DNA of 64,000 bases from Arcobacter_B sp049472135 (GTDB taxonomy: Bacteria > Campylobacterota > Campylobacteria > Campylobacterales > Arcobacteraceae), in contig NZ_JBMOVV010000009.1 of NCBI RefSeq assembly GCF_049472135.1, forward strand, positions 43,468-107,467, given 5' to 3'. Within the stretch, counting starts at the first letter, position 1, and every line of letters begins with the position of its first letter. The notes below the pieces were generated by a model that saw nothing but the letters and a program-made list of their open reading frames with translations, searched no databases and was not told the DNA's origin. Positions 8,622-16,526 of the stretch are shown piece after piece. The position numbers and the translations under genes are program-made.

Positions 8622-9860
8622 TTACCCTTGATAAAATGCTGAGAATAACAACACATCTTCATTAGTCTCATTTTTACCATCTTTTGTAATCACATCCCCT
8701 ATTATCTTTCCAATTGCAGGTGCAAAAGTAATACCTAACCATCCAAGTCCCGTAGCATGAACTAGATTGTTGTATCTCTCATCAAAACCAATAATTGGCA
8801 TATCATTTGGAGTAAGTGGTCTAAAGCCTGTCCACTCAACTTGTTCTTCCATCTCAAACTTATTAGTATAAAGACCTAAATTCTTATGAATACTATCGAT
8901 TTGTTTTCTTACAACTTCTGGATTTGTAGTTCCAAGCTCTAACTTTGAAGTCATTCTAACTGTGTTTCTTCTTGGAGTCATAGCTATAAATAAATCTGCA
9001 AAAAGAGATGATGTTTTTGGTTTTAGCTCATCTTTCATTTTAAAAGTTATGCTATAGCCCTTTGCAGGTGTCATCATAAACTTATTTTTTGCTTGCTTTG
9101 CAAGTGTATCATTAGCCCCCGTTGATAATACAAAAGTTTCAGCCTCGTAAGAGCCTTTTGATGTTCTGATTTTACTTACCTTTGAACCTTCAAACTCTAA
9201 TCTTTGAACTTCTTCATTTAATAAAAACTCTACACCCTTTGATTCAAGATATTTTTTAAGCTCATGCATAAATTCACCTGGATCTACATGACCGTTTTCT
9301 TTTAATAAAATAGAACCAATTACTTTTTCATTTAAGATAGGCATATACTCTTTTGTTCTCTCTTTTGAAAGAATCTCATAAGCATCAGGATTAGTACAAT
9401 GAGCTGCTTTTGCATCAAATGTATTTTGTTCAGTATAAATCATAAGTAATCCATCTTTACAAAAGTGAAAGTCCATACCATCATTTTTTACCATTGATTC
9501 ATACATATCTAAACTTATTTGCCCATATCTTTCAAATAAAGCTAAAGTTCTTTTTAATCTAGCCTCAGTTGCACTAGCTGCAAATTTTAAAAGCCATTTA
9601 TATAAGTGTAAATCAAAAGTTGGATGAACACTTGCAGGTGATTCACCTTTTGCCATAAGTTTTAAAGTATCTAAAACTACTCCTGGAGCACTTAGTGGTG
9701 CTTTTTTAAATGCTGATAAAAGTCCTGCATTTCCAAATGAAGTTCCATCAGTAATATCATTTTTCTCAATTACTGTAACTTCTCTTCCACTTTTTTGTAA
9801 GCAGTAAGCACTCATAAGTCCAATACAACCACCACCTACAATCACTACATCTTTTTTCAT
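8622..9860 (-). CDS. dadA: D-amino acid dehydrogenase, DadA-type FAD oxidoreductase
   Basis: 412-residue flavoprotein predicted to oxidise D-amino acids (D-alanine to pyruvate and ammonia), passing electrons to the respiratory chain. The N-terminus has the Rossmann FAD motif VVIVGGGCIGLMSAYCL, followed by TSFGNAGLLSAF, the DadA-type flavin-contact segment, and near the C-terminus TGFRPLTPNDMPIIG and HATGLGWLGITFAPAIG. It is co-directional with ridA (22 bp from its stop), the AGCS symporter and alr. Assignment to D-alanine rests on this context; hydroxyproline or other D-amino acids remain possible. Confidence 0.88.
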   Translation of the reverse strand: MKKDVVIVGGGCIGLMSAYCLQKSGREVTVIEKNDITDGTSFGNAGLLSAFKKAPLSAPGVVLDTLKLMAKGESPASVHPTFDLHLYKWLLKFAASATEARLKRTLALFERYGQISLDMYESMVKNDGMDFHFCKDGLLMIYTEQNTFDAKAAHCTNPDAYEILSKERTKEYMPILNEKVIGSILLKENGHVDPGEFMHELKKYLESKGVEFLLNEEVQRLEFEGSKVSKIRTSKGSYEAETFVLSTGANDTLAKQAKNKFMMTPAKGYSITFKMKDELKPKTSSLFADLFIAMTPRRNTVRMTSKLELGTTNPEVVRKQIDSIHKNLGLYTNKFEMEEQVEWTGFRPLTPNDMPIIGFDERYNNLVHATGLGWLGITFAPAIGKIIGDVITKDGKNETNEDVLLFSAFYQG

Positions 9861-9882
9861 TTTATCTCTCCATAATTTTTTA

Positions 9883-10257
9883 CTATCTTTTTGCTATTGC
9901 TTCTATTTCAATTAATGCATCTTTTGGAAGTCTTGATACTTCATATGTAGCTCTTGCAGGGAAAGGTTCACTAAAGTAGCTTCCATAAATCTCATTTACA
10001 ACTACAAAATCTTCTAAATTTTTTAAAAGAATAGTTGTTTTTGTAATGTCTTTCATTTCTAAACCAGCTTCTTCTAAAATAAACTTGATGTTTTCTAAAG
10101 ATTGTTTTGCTTGATCTTTTATATGCTCTCCCGCAAACTCTCCTGTATTTTCATCAATTGGTAATTGACCCGACACAAAGATAAAACCATCTTTATCTAC
10201 AGCTTGAGAATAAGGTCCTATTGCACTTGGTGCTTTTAGTGAATTTATTGCTTTCAT
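9883..10257 (-). CDS. ridA: RidA/YjgF-family enamine/imine deaminase
   Basis: Hydrolyses reactive 2-aminoacrylate/imine intermediates released by PLP enzymes and amino acid oxidases, in the cytoplasm. The protein, 124 residues, begins MKAINSLKAPSAIGPYSQAV and carries the substrate arginine and acid region FPARATYEVSRLPKDALIEIEA. I place the start at 10257 rather than at an in-frame ATG ten codons upstream because an AGGA Shine-Dalgarno lies 6 bp before this ATG and the family starts here. It is first in the dadA-symporter-alr cluster, which fits removal of imines made by DadA. Confidence 0.93.
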   Translation of the reverse strand: MKAINSLKAPSAIGPYSQAVDKDGFIFVSGQLPIDENTGEFAGEHIKDQAKQSLENIKFILEEAGLEMKDITKTTILLKNLEDFVVVNEIYGSYFSEPFPARATYEVSRLPKDALIEIEAIAKR

Positions 10258-10553
10258 TTTTATTCCTTTATGATAATTTTTTCTCATTGAAGTCAGTATA
10301 TAATAAAATTTTATCGTTGTAAATAGTTTTTATCACAAATTGATAAATTTTTATTGTATTTTTTATACAGTTATTGCTTTTTTCTTATATAAAAGTCACT
10401 TTTACTGTCTAAAAATTGATATTTTAAAGAAACTAATAACTTTTATCAAAATTAATCTACAATTTATTATTGATGTAATAACAATTTATTATCACATTGA
10501 CATTTTTTTATATATTTCTTATAATTCACCAATCAAACACTAAAAGGTAAATT
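10258..10553. promoter_or_regulatory. Divergent control region between ridA and the YheO-type regulator
   Basis: 296 bp of very AT-rich sequence without a convincing gene. It contains an inverted repeat TTTATCA-N5-TGATAAA at 10329-10347 and a direct repeat CAATTTATTAT at 10460-10470 and 10482-10492, 22 bp apart, close to two helical turns. Both are reasonable operator candidates for the divergent regulator; neither is proven. Confidence 0.45.
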
Positions 10554-11204
10554 TTGAATCCTTATATAAAGAAATATATTCCCATTGCAGATTTTTTAGG
10601 TGAAGTATTAGGAGAAAATACTGAAATAATCCTACATGATATGACAAACTATGAACATTCAATCGTACATATTATAAATGGTCATATAAGTAATAGAAAA
10701 ATAGGTGATCCCATAACTGATCTTGTTTTAGATTTTATTGCAACAGAATCAAAAGGAAATAAACAGTTTATATGTAATTATAACTCTAAGACTATTGAAG
10801 GAAGACTTTTATACTCTTCTACTTATTTTATTAGAGATGATAAAAATGAAATAGTTGGAGCTTTATGTTTAAACTCTGATTACCATGAAGTAAAAAAATC
10901 TTTATCTTTTATAACTTCTTTACTTCCAAACTATGTAGATGATAAAATTTTATCACTTAACAATATAAAAGAGAATTTAAATACAAATCCTCAAGAAATA
11001 ACATTAAGTAAAATTGATGCAATAATAGAACAATTTGATGTTCTTCCAAAAAGAATGAACACTAAAGAAAAAACTGAAATCATAAAAGCCTTAAATGACT
11101 GTGGTATTTTTAATATAAGAGGTGCTGTTCAAGAAGTAGCCGATAAACTTCAAATGTCAGAACCATCTGTTTATAGATATATCAAGAAAATTAAAAAGAA
11201 TTAG
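10554..11204 (+). CDS. YheO/DauR-type transcriptional regulator (PAS-like domain plus HTH)
   Basis: 216-residue regulator. The N-terminal about 110 residues (FLGEVLGENTEIILHDMTN through GALCLNSDY) match the YheO PAS-like sensor pattern, and the C-terminus (KALNDCGIFNIRGAVQEVADKLQMSEPSVYRYIKKIK) is the YheO-type helix-turn-helix. Relatives such as DauR control D-amino-acid dehydrogenase genes, and here the gene is divergent from ridA-dadA-symporter-alr, so it is the probable local regulator. The start is TTG at 10554, preceded by an AAAAGG Shine-Dalgarno; no ATG gives a full-length domain. Confidence 0.85.
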   Translation: MNPYIKKYIPIADFLGEVLGENTEIILHDMTNYEHSIVHIINGHISNRKIGDPITDLVLDFIATESKGNKQFICNYNSKTIEGRLLYSSTYFIRDDKNEIVGALCLNSDYHEVKKSLSFITSLLPNYVDDKILSLNNIKENLNTNPQEITLSKIDAIIEQFDVLPKRMNTKEKTEIIKALNDCGIFNIRGAVQEVADKLQMSEPSVYRYIKKIKKN

Positions 11205-11241
11205 CTATACTTTCAAAAATAATTAAAACTAAAAGGTTTAT

Positions 11242-11433
11242 ATGAAAAATCTTATTCTAAAAACTATTTTTCTTCTATTTGTAGTATTTAGTTTTCAAGG
11301 CTGTATAGTAGGTACTGTAGCAGCTGCTCCTTTTAAAATAGTTGGTGCTGCTGTAAATGTAGTAACACCTGATATTGTAGGAGATACTATTTCAGTAACT
11401 GGTGATGTAGTAGATACGGTGATACCATTTTAA
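11242..11433 (+). CDS. Small lipoprotein
   Basis: 63-residue protein with a signal peptide and clear lipobox (FSFQGC, Cys21), followed by a short, weakly amphipathic region rich in Val, Ala and Gly with the repeated word VVD/VGDT. Function unknown. A good Shine-Dalgarno (AAAAGG) precedes the ATG. Its stop codon overlaps the ATG of the next small membrane protein by one base (TAATG), so the two are probably co-translated. Confidence 0.75.
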   Translation: MKNLILKTIFLLFVVFSFQGCIVGTVAAAPFKIVGAAVNVVTPDIVGDTISVTGDVVDTVIPF

Positions 11434-11549
11434 TGAGTGATTTTATTTCTGAAATAATTGGTTTTGGTATTGTTACACTTGTAGTACTAATGCTAGCTTT
11501 TTTAACTAAAAAAATGGAAGATAAATATAAAGATGAGGATAAAAATTAA
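11433..11549 (+). CDS. 38-residue single-pass membrane protein
   Basis: Short frame beginning MSDFISEIIGFGIVTLVVLM and ending KYKDEDKN. It has one hydrophobic helix (residues 8-24) and a charged cytoplasmic-type tail. It starts one base inside the stop codon of the small lipoprotein gene, which is the main support that it is translated. Its 3' end is the left arm of a hairpin. No family was recognised. It could assist or anchor near the lipoprotein. Confidence 0.6.
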   Translation: MSDFISEIIGFGIVTLVVLMLAFLTKKMEDKYKDEDKN

Positions 11550-11560
11550 CCTCATCTTTA
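11528..11560. terminator. Bidirectional hairpin between small membrane protein gene and azlD
   Basis: A perfect 11-bp stem TAAAGATGAGG/CCTCATCTTTA with an 11-base AT-rich loop covers the 3' codons of the 38-residue frame and the stop of the convergent azlD. There is no long T-run, so termination may be partly by other means. Confidence 0.6.
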
Positions 11561-11869
11561 CAAAAAGAAGTTTCTATATAAAGCTACTGTTAGCACACCT
11601 ATTAAAAGTGAAAGCAAAATACTTTTTGTTTTATACATACATACAAATATCAAAAAGGCTGCTAATACTCCAATCATTCCCTCTTTTATAATAGATGGAA
11701 CAACCAAGGCCAATAAAAGTGTTGATGGCAGATAATCTAAAAAAAGTTTTAAATCACCCTCATTTTTTACAAACCGAGAAGATAAAAGAAGTCCCGATAC
11801 TCTTAATGTATAAGTCCCTATTGCTACAAAAAATATAATTATTAATGCATTTAAATCTATACTATTCAT
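11558..11869 (-). CDS. azlD: AzlD-family branched-chain amino acid exporter subunit
   Basis: 103-residue membrane protein with about four helices; begins MNSIDLNALIIIFFVAIGTY and contains TLRVSGLLLSSRF and LDYLPSTLLLALVVPSI, typical AzlD features. It is the small partner of AzlC in export of branched-chain (or other) amino acids. I place the start at 11869 because AAAGGAAAA lies just upstream. This start overlaps the azlC 3' end by 8 bp, a usual azlCD arrangement. An upstream in-frame ATG would add an uncharacteristic KKENQ stretch. Confidence 0.88.
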   Translation of the reverse strand: MNSIDLNALIIIFFVAIGTYTLRVSGLLLSSRFVKNEGDLKLFLDYLPSTLLLALVVPSIIKEGMIGVLAAFLIFVCMYKTKSILLSLLIGVLTVALYRNFFL

Positions 11870-12545
11870 TTGATTTTCCTTTTTGTAAAACAACAGCACT
11901 ATAAGAACCTACAATAGCAGCTATTACTATATAAAAGTTACCCTCAATATATAAACTTGCAAGTACTGCAACAATACAAGTTATAATCCAAGGTAAAACA
12001 TCACCTTTTCCTTTATACATACTAAGAGCTAAGGCAAAAAATATAGCAACAAAAGCAAAATCCAAACCATAAGTTTTAGGGTCATTTATAAACTCCCCTA
12101 AATTATATCCCAAAACTGTTCCTATAAACCATGTCAAAAAAATACAAACTCCACCACCAAATAAAAACTTAGGAGTAATATCTTGACTTTTTAGTCTTTG
12201 CATTGTTATCGCCCAAGATTCATCAGTTGCAAAATGCATGTATTTAAACTTATCTTTTTTACTACTTTGTTTAAAAAGAGGATTTAGTGAAGCCCCAACT
12301 AAAAAATATCTAAGATTTATAAGTAAAGCAGCAGTAATCATTGCTATTATATCAACGGTGTTATCCCACATTTGAACTAGTACAAATTGAGAAGAACCTG
12401 CAAAAATAAAAATATTCATAAGTACTAGTTCAAAAAGCTCAACTCCTTTTTGAGTACTAAGTACACCTAAAACTGAACCATAAGTGAAAACACTTATTCC
12501 TATTGGCATATTTGCCATAAATCCATCTAAAAATTCATTTTTCAT
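11862..12545 (-). CDS. azlC: AzlC-family amino acid exporter, large subunit
   Basis: 227-residue inner-membrane protein with the AzlC order FMANMPIGISVFTYGSVLG, then IFAGSSQFVLVQMW, ALLINLRYFLVGASL and THE-like FATDESWAI. With AzlD it exports branched-chain amino acids in Bacillus; substrate here is inferred from family only. It follows an AraC-type regulator gene on the same strand by 47 bp and is translationally coupled to azlD. The nearness of an alanine-utilisation module may be coincidence. Confidence 0.92.
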   Translation of the reverse strand: MKNEFLDGFMANMPIGISVFTYGSVLGVLSTQKGVELFELVLMNIFIFAGSSQFVLVQMWDNTVDIIAMITAALLINLRYFLVGASLNPLFKQSSKKDKFKYMHFATDESWAITMQRLKSQDITPKFLFGGGVCIFLTWFIGTVLGYNLGEFINDPKTYGLDFAFVAIFFALALSMYKGKGDVLPWIITCIVAVLASLYIEGNFYIVIAAIVGSYSAVVLQKGKSNE

Positions 12546-12592
12546 AAATAGATTTTAGCAAAGAGCATAATCAAAAATCTTGTACCTAATTG

Positions 12593-13423
12593 CTAATTAA
12601 AAAATTTCTTGTAATTTCCAGGAGTTAAACCAACAAAAGATTTAAATCTTCTATTTAAATGGCTTTGATCATTAAAGCCACATATATATGCAGTATTTAT
12701 AATACTCTCACCTTTTTGCAAAGCCTCTTTTGCTCGCTCTATTCTTTTAAGCATTAAATACGAATGAGGAGAAAGGAAAGTTTTTTGTTTAAAAAGTCTT
12801 AAAAAATGATACTTTGAAATATCAAGCTCATTTGAGATATCATCAAGAGATAAATCAAGGTGAAGATTATAGTTCATAAACTCTTTTGCTCTATTTATCA
12901 TTTTGTCATGCTCACTTAAAATAATAGGCATCTTTGCTTTACTATTTACAAGGAATAAGTCATTTAAAGTAGTTATCAACTCACATTCAAAATCTATATT
13001 TGAGTTTATTTTATGTTCATTTTGCATTATCAAACTTGTAAGTTTATTAGCAAAATATTTATTTTCAAAAATTCCAGATGAGAAAAAAAGCTCTTCATTA
13101 TAGAAGTTTTCTTCTTGAAATTTTTTTACAAAGTTTGGTTTAAGATATAAAGAATAATGTCTGTACCCCTTACTATACTGGCTTTGGCAGGCATGTGTTT
13201 CATCTGGATTAATCGTAATTACACTGGTATTATTTAGCTTTTTCTTTCCTCCATCAACAAAGGCATCCATTTCTCCTTCGTATATTAAACCTATAGTATA
13301 ATCTTCATGAACATGCTTATCAAAACCATAGTTATTAAAGTAAGCTTTATGTAAAACTATATCTTCATTTATTTTAGGTTTCCAAAATTTTGCATCATAT
13401 ATTACTTCATCTTTTTTTTTCAT
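12593..13423 (-). CDS. AraC-family transcriptional regulator with N-terminal cupin domain
   Basis: 276-residue regulator. The first half is a cupin-like sensor (HVHEDYTIGLIYEGEM, ITINPDETHAC), and the last about 100 residues hold two helix-turn-helix motifs (LDDISNELDISKYHFLRLFK and NTAYICGFNDQSHLNRRFK) and the end signature GLTPGNYKKFF. This layout is common in AraC proteins next to AzlCD exporters, which it probably controls. I choose ATG 13423; the longer reading adds 40 hydrophobic residues without family support. A TATAAT box lies 7 bp before this ATG and no Shine-Dalgarno is visible, so the mRNA may be leaderless. Confidence 0.87.
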   Translation of the reverse strand: MKKKDEVIYDAKFWKPKINEDIVLHKAYFNNYGFDKHVHEDYTIGLIYEGEMDAFVDGGKKKLNNTSVITINPDETHACQSQYSKGYRHYSLYLKPNFVKKFQEENFYNEELFFSSGIFENKYFANKLTSLIMQNEHKINSNIDFECELITTLNDLFLVNSKAKMPIILSEHDKMINRAKEFMNYNLHLDLSLDDISNELDISKYHFLRLFKQKTFLSPHSYLMLKRIERAKEALQKGESIINTAYICGFNDQSHLNRRFKSFVGLTPGNYKKFFN

Positions 13424-13430
13424 AATATTT

Positions 13431-13436
13431 ATTATA
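13431..13436 (-). promoter_or_regulatory. -10 box (TATAAT) of the AraC-type regulator gene
   Basis: A perfect TATAAT with 7 bp to the ATG puts the likely transcript start on or next to the start codon. The -35 region is weak, as is common in this phylum. Confidence 0.5.
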
Positions 13437-13536
13437 GCAAAGTAGTAAATAAAGTATTGGACGATATTGCTATTGTAAAACTTTTTTATTAATTCAATAT
13501 AGATATAATATAAGCAATTTTTTATAAGAGGTATAT

Positions 13537-13779
13537 ATGGCAATAAAAAACATTGTAATTGGTGGATTTACAAAAGAACAAAGAGAAAAAGAACTTGAAA
13601 AAACAAAAGCTAAACTTTCAAAAAAAGGTTATAAGTTTCTAAAATTTGAAGAAAGCGGTGCATTAAAATCTGTTGCTGTTTTTGAAGTAGATGAAGCAAT
13701 ACTAAAAAAAGAAAAATCAATGCAACTAATTGTAGTTGGTGTTGGATTTATGATAGTTGCAGCAATTTTATATTTTTAG
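13537..13779 (+). CDS. Small membrane protein of unknown function
   Basis: 80-residue protein. A charged, lysine- and glutamate-rich N-terminal part (TKEQREKELEKTKAKLSKKG) with a short beta-like segment is followed by one C-terminal helix (LIVVGVGFMIVAAILYF). This is the layout of a tail-anchored cytoplasmic-facing protein. A GAGGT-type Shine-Dalgarno precedes the ATG. It is convergent with the sensor kinase gene and shares a hairpin with it. No family recognised. Confidence 0.65.
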   Translation: MAIKNIVIGGFTKEQREKELEKTKAKLSKKGYKFLKFEESGALKSVAVFEVDEAILKKEKSMQLIVVGVGFMIVAAILYF

Positions 13780-13787
13780 TTTATAAA

Positions 13788-13812
13788 AGTAGTTTCCTAT
13801 TTAGGAACTACT
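13788..13812. terminator. Bidirectional terminator hairpin
   Basis: The stem AGTAGTTTCCT/AGGAACTACT with one bulged T and a 4-base loop lies between the small membrane protein gene and the convergent kinase gene. It overlaps the kinase stop codon. Confidence 0.65.
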
Positions 13813-15374
13813 ATTGAAAATCTTGCTCCATCATTGATGTTTTCCACAAGAAGTTTCCCTTTCATATTCTTTTCAACAATAGTCTTTGACATATAAAGAC
13901 CTATTCCCGTTCCATCATTATCATCTCTTGTTGTAAAATATGGTTCAAATATTTTACTTTTTGGTTCAACTATTACACCACCACCATTATCTTCAATATA
14001 TAAAACCACATCAAACTCTTCTTCTTTTGCCCAAATAAAGATTTTAGGATTTTGTATGTTTTTTTCTATTAAAACATCTTTTGCATTTTTTAGAATATTT
14101 AATAAAACCTGTTCATACTCATTTTGATAAGTATAAAGTTTTATTTTTTCATCTACATCTATAGTTACTGTGATGTTATTATTTCGTAAAGCACTTGAAA
14201 CAATAGTCATAACAGAATCAACCATCTTATTTAAGAAAAACTCTTCTTTCTCCTTCTTAGGCATAAAGAAGTTTCTAAAGTCATCAATAGTATGGGACAT
14301 AAAATCAAGAACTTTATCAGCCTCTTTTGATTTTTTTTGCATAGTTTCATCATCTAAAGCACCAATACTATGTTTAAATTTTATATACATCAAAATAGAT
14401 GACAACTCAGATAAAGGCTGCCTCCATTGGTGGGCAATATTTGAAATCATCTCACCTAAAGCGATAAATCTTGACTTTTGAATTAGAAGTTGTTCTTTTT
14501 CTCTATTTTTACTAACTTCGTAAGATACTCTGTTTTCTAAATCTTGATTTAATTCTTCAAGCTCTTTTGTTTTTGCTTTTACTTTGTTTTGATAAGTTTT
14601 TAAAACCTCATCAATTTTTTGAGATACAGCAATTGAAATTAAGATAGCAATAGATAAAAACATCACAAATAAAACTATATTCTGCCCTACTTGATTTCGT
14701 ACAGTTTTTTCTAAAGCTTCTCTTTTTTTCTTAATCTCTTTTTCTATATCATCTATGTAAACACCAACTGAAATCACCCAATTCCAATCTTTATAATATT
14801 TAAAATATGAAAGCTTTTGTCTAATCTCATCATTTGTATTTGGCTTTTTATAAGCATACTGAGTGAAAGATTCACCTTTAACTCTAATGTTTTTTAAAAA
14901 CTCTTCTCTAAATTTTTTGCCATTTGCATCTTGATAGTTTGTTGATATTAATTTACCTAATAAATCAGGTCTATTTGGGTTTACAATAAGTCTAGCAAAA
15001 CCATCTCCTCCATTTATATCCAAAATATCATAAACAAAATAGTAGTTACTCTTACTTTCTTGAAAAGAAATATTATTTAAAAGTCTTATTGCATCTTCTT
15101 TTATCTCTTTTTCATTTGTATCAACTTTTGTAAGATTGTAATTTAATACATCAATAACTGTATCAATTTCTTTTTTAAGTATTCTTTTTTGGTCTTCATA
15201 ATACTCCTGCACAAACTTTTCCATTTGTTTTTCAAAATCATCATATGTATTTTTTACATAAAAATATGAAATCATAAATATCATTGACGACATAATTATT
15301 ATAAAGATGTATATTGTTATTTTTGATAAATTATTTTCTGTTATTAAATTCAATTTTTCTTGTCCTGTAACCAT
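13797..15374 (-). CDS. Membrane sensor histidine kinase with extracytoplasmic Cache-type domain
   Basis: 525-residue kinase. TM1 (about residues 18-38) and TM2 (about 230-252) bracket a periplasmic Cache-type sensor whose core includes YYFVYDILD and YFKYYKDWNWVISVGVYID. A coiled coil follows, then the H-box IAHQWRQPLSEL with phospho-accepting His315, and the ATPase domain with N-box (NEYEQVLLNILKNAKDVL), IEDNGGG and GTGIGLYMSK. It is divergent, with 46 bp between start codons, from the response regulator gene, which is its clear partner. The signal is unknown; sCache-type domains often bind small carboxylates or amino acids. Confidence 0.93.
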   Translation of the reverse strand: MVTGQEKLNLITENNLSKITIYIFIIIMSSMIFMISYFYVKNTYDDFEKQMEKFVQEYYEDQKRILKKEIDTVIDVLNYNLTKVDTNEKEIKEDAIRLLNNISFQESKSNYYFVYDILDINGGDGFARLIVNPNRPDLLGKLISTNYQDANGKKFREEFLKNIRVKGESFTQYAYKKPNTNDEIRQKLSYFKYYKDWNWVISVGVYIDDIEKEIKKKREALEKTVRNQVGQNIVLFVMFLSIAILISIAVSQKIDEVLKTYQNKVKAKTKELEELNQDLENRVSYEVSKNREKEQLLIQKSRFIALGEMISNIAHQWRQPLSELSSILMYIKFKHSIGALDDETMQKKSKEADKVLDFMSHTIDDFRNFFMPKKEKEEFFLNKMVDSVMTIVSSALRNNNITVTIDVDEKIKLYTYQNEYEQVLLNILKNAKDVLIEKNIQNPKIFIWAKEEEFDVVLYIEDNGGGVIVEPKSKIFEPYFTTRDDNDGTGIGLYMSKTIVEKNMKGKLLVENINDGARFSIVVPK

Positions 15375-15420
15375 AAATATGATATGATAGCATAATATTT
15401 CTAATAAGGATTTTATCGCA

Positions 15421-16116
15421 ATGCAAGATAATATAACAACTAAGTTAAATGCTTTTTCTGTACTTTATATAGAGGATGAAGATGGAATAAGAAATAATAT
15501 TAAAGAGATATTAGAGCACCTATTTAAAGAGACAATTACAGCAAAAAATGCCAGTGATGGATATATAAAATATGTACAAAACAAACCTGATTTAATTATT
15601 ACTGACATTAGAATGCCTCCAGGTGAAACTGGAATTGATTTAGTAAAAAAAATAAGAGAATCAGACTCAAAAACAAGAATTATAATTACATCAGCCCATA
15701 CAGATTTAGAGTATATGCTTCAAGCAACTGAACTTCATTTGGTAAAATACATAATAAAACCAATAACTCAAGAAAAACTAATGGATGCATTAGAAGCTTT
15801 TCTTAAAACTCATGATGATAATAAAATTTATACTTTAAATGAAGAGTGGTATTTTGATTACAGTAAATCTATTATTTCAAATAAAGAAGAGACACATAAT
15901 CTTACAAAAAAAGAGAATATGTTTTTAAAACTTCTAATAACTAAAAATAGAATTATTACATATGAAGAAATGGAAAACCAAATCTGGGATGAAGATTCTG
16001 TTATGACTCAAAATGCAATGAGATTATTTATCAAAAACTTTAGAAAAAAACTACCAGAAAAATGCCTTAAAAATGTTCAAGGTACAGGATATAGATTGAT
16101 TTTAGGAGAAGAATAG
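15421..16116 (+). CDS. OmpR-type response regulator
   Basis: 231-residue DNA-binding response regulator. The receiver domain has the acidic pair IEDED, the phospho-acceptor Asp62 (LIITDIRMPP), the Thr/Ser switch (IITSAHTD) and the lysine motif IIKPIT. The C-terminal winged helix includes ENMFLKLLITKNRIITYEEM and VQGTGYRLIL. Partner of the divergent kinase. Its stop codon overlaps the GTG start of the secreted propeptide-like protein by one base, which then overlaps the subtilase gene, so regulator and protease form one translational unit. The regulator may respond to, or control, that protease. Confidence 0.93.
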   Translation: MQDNITTKLNAFSVLYIEDEDGIRNNIKEILEHLFKETITAKNASDGYIKYVQNKPDLIITDIRMPPGETGIDLVKKIRESDSKTRIIITSAHTDLEYMLQATELHLVKYIIKPITQEKLMDALEAFLKTHDDNKIYTLNEEWYFDYSKSIISNKEETHNLTKKENMFLKLLITKNRIITYEEMENQIWDEDSVMTQNAMRLFIKNFRKKLPEKCLKNVQGTGYRLILGEE

Positions 16117-16526
16117 TGAAAAAGTTTTTACTTTCAGTTTCACTTACACTATTTTCAACACTATTATTTGCTGAAGACTTTTATTATGAGTTTGATAAAA
16201 AAGTAGAACTAACTAAATCATTAGAAGCAAAATCTTATAGTTTAGATTCTCAAAATAATTCTGAAAAAATACATAGTTATGAAACAACTGATGGAAAAAC
16301 TATAAAGTTCAAAAATGAAATTATAGTTCAATGTCAGAAAGATGCTTACTGTGAAGATGATTTTAGTGATTTAAATATCACAAATTATAAAGAAATCAGT
16401 AAAAATTTTTTCTTAATAAAAATAGAAGATACTCAAAATATTTTTAACTTAGCACAAGAACTTTATAAAAAAGAAGATATAAAAAGTGCTACACCAAATA
16501 AACTACTAAAGATACAAAGAAGATGA
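16116..16526 (+). CDS. Secreted subtilisin-propeptide-like protein (stand-alone inhibitor/chaperone candidate)
   Basis: 136-residue protein with a Sec signal peptide ending FAED (cleavage near residue 19). The mature part resembles the propeptide of fervidolysin-type subtilases: a strand NEIIVQC, a middle ISKNFFLIKIEDTQN, a helix NLAQELYKKED and the final IKSATPNKLLKI, where subtilase propeptides typically read (V)xxAxPNxxxx just before the protease domain. The next gene is a subtilase without a propeptide. The start is GTG 16116, inside the stop codon of the response regulator gene. It overlaps the protease ATG by 4 bp. Family match is by motif reading only; a function as folding aid and inhibitor is inferred. 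Confidence 0.65.
   Translation: MKKFLLSVSLTLFSTLLFAEDFYYEFDKKVELTKSLEAKSYSLDSQNNSEKIHSYETTDGKTIKFKNEIIVQCQKDAYCEDDFSDLNITNYKEISKNFFLIKIEDTQNIFNLAQELYKKEDIKSATPNKLLKIQRR

Noticed and set aside
10340..10543. 67-residue open frame in the ridA-regulator gap
   Set aside because: Composition is that of AT-rich intergenic DNA (Ile, Phe, Tyr, Lys), there is no ribosome site, and it covers the operator-like repeats.
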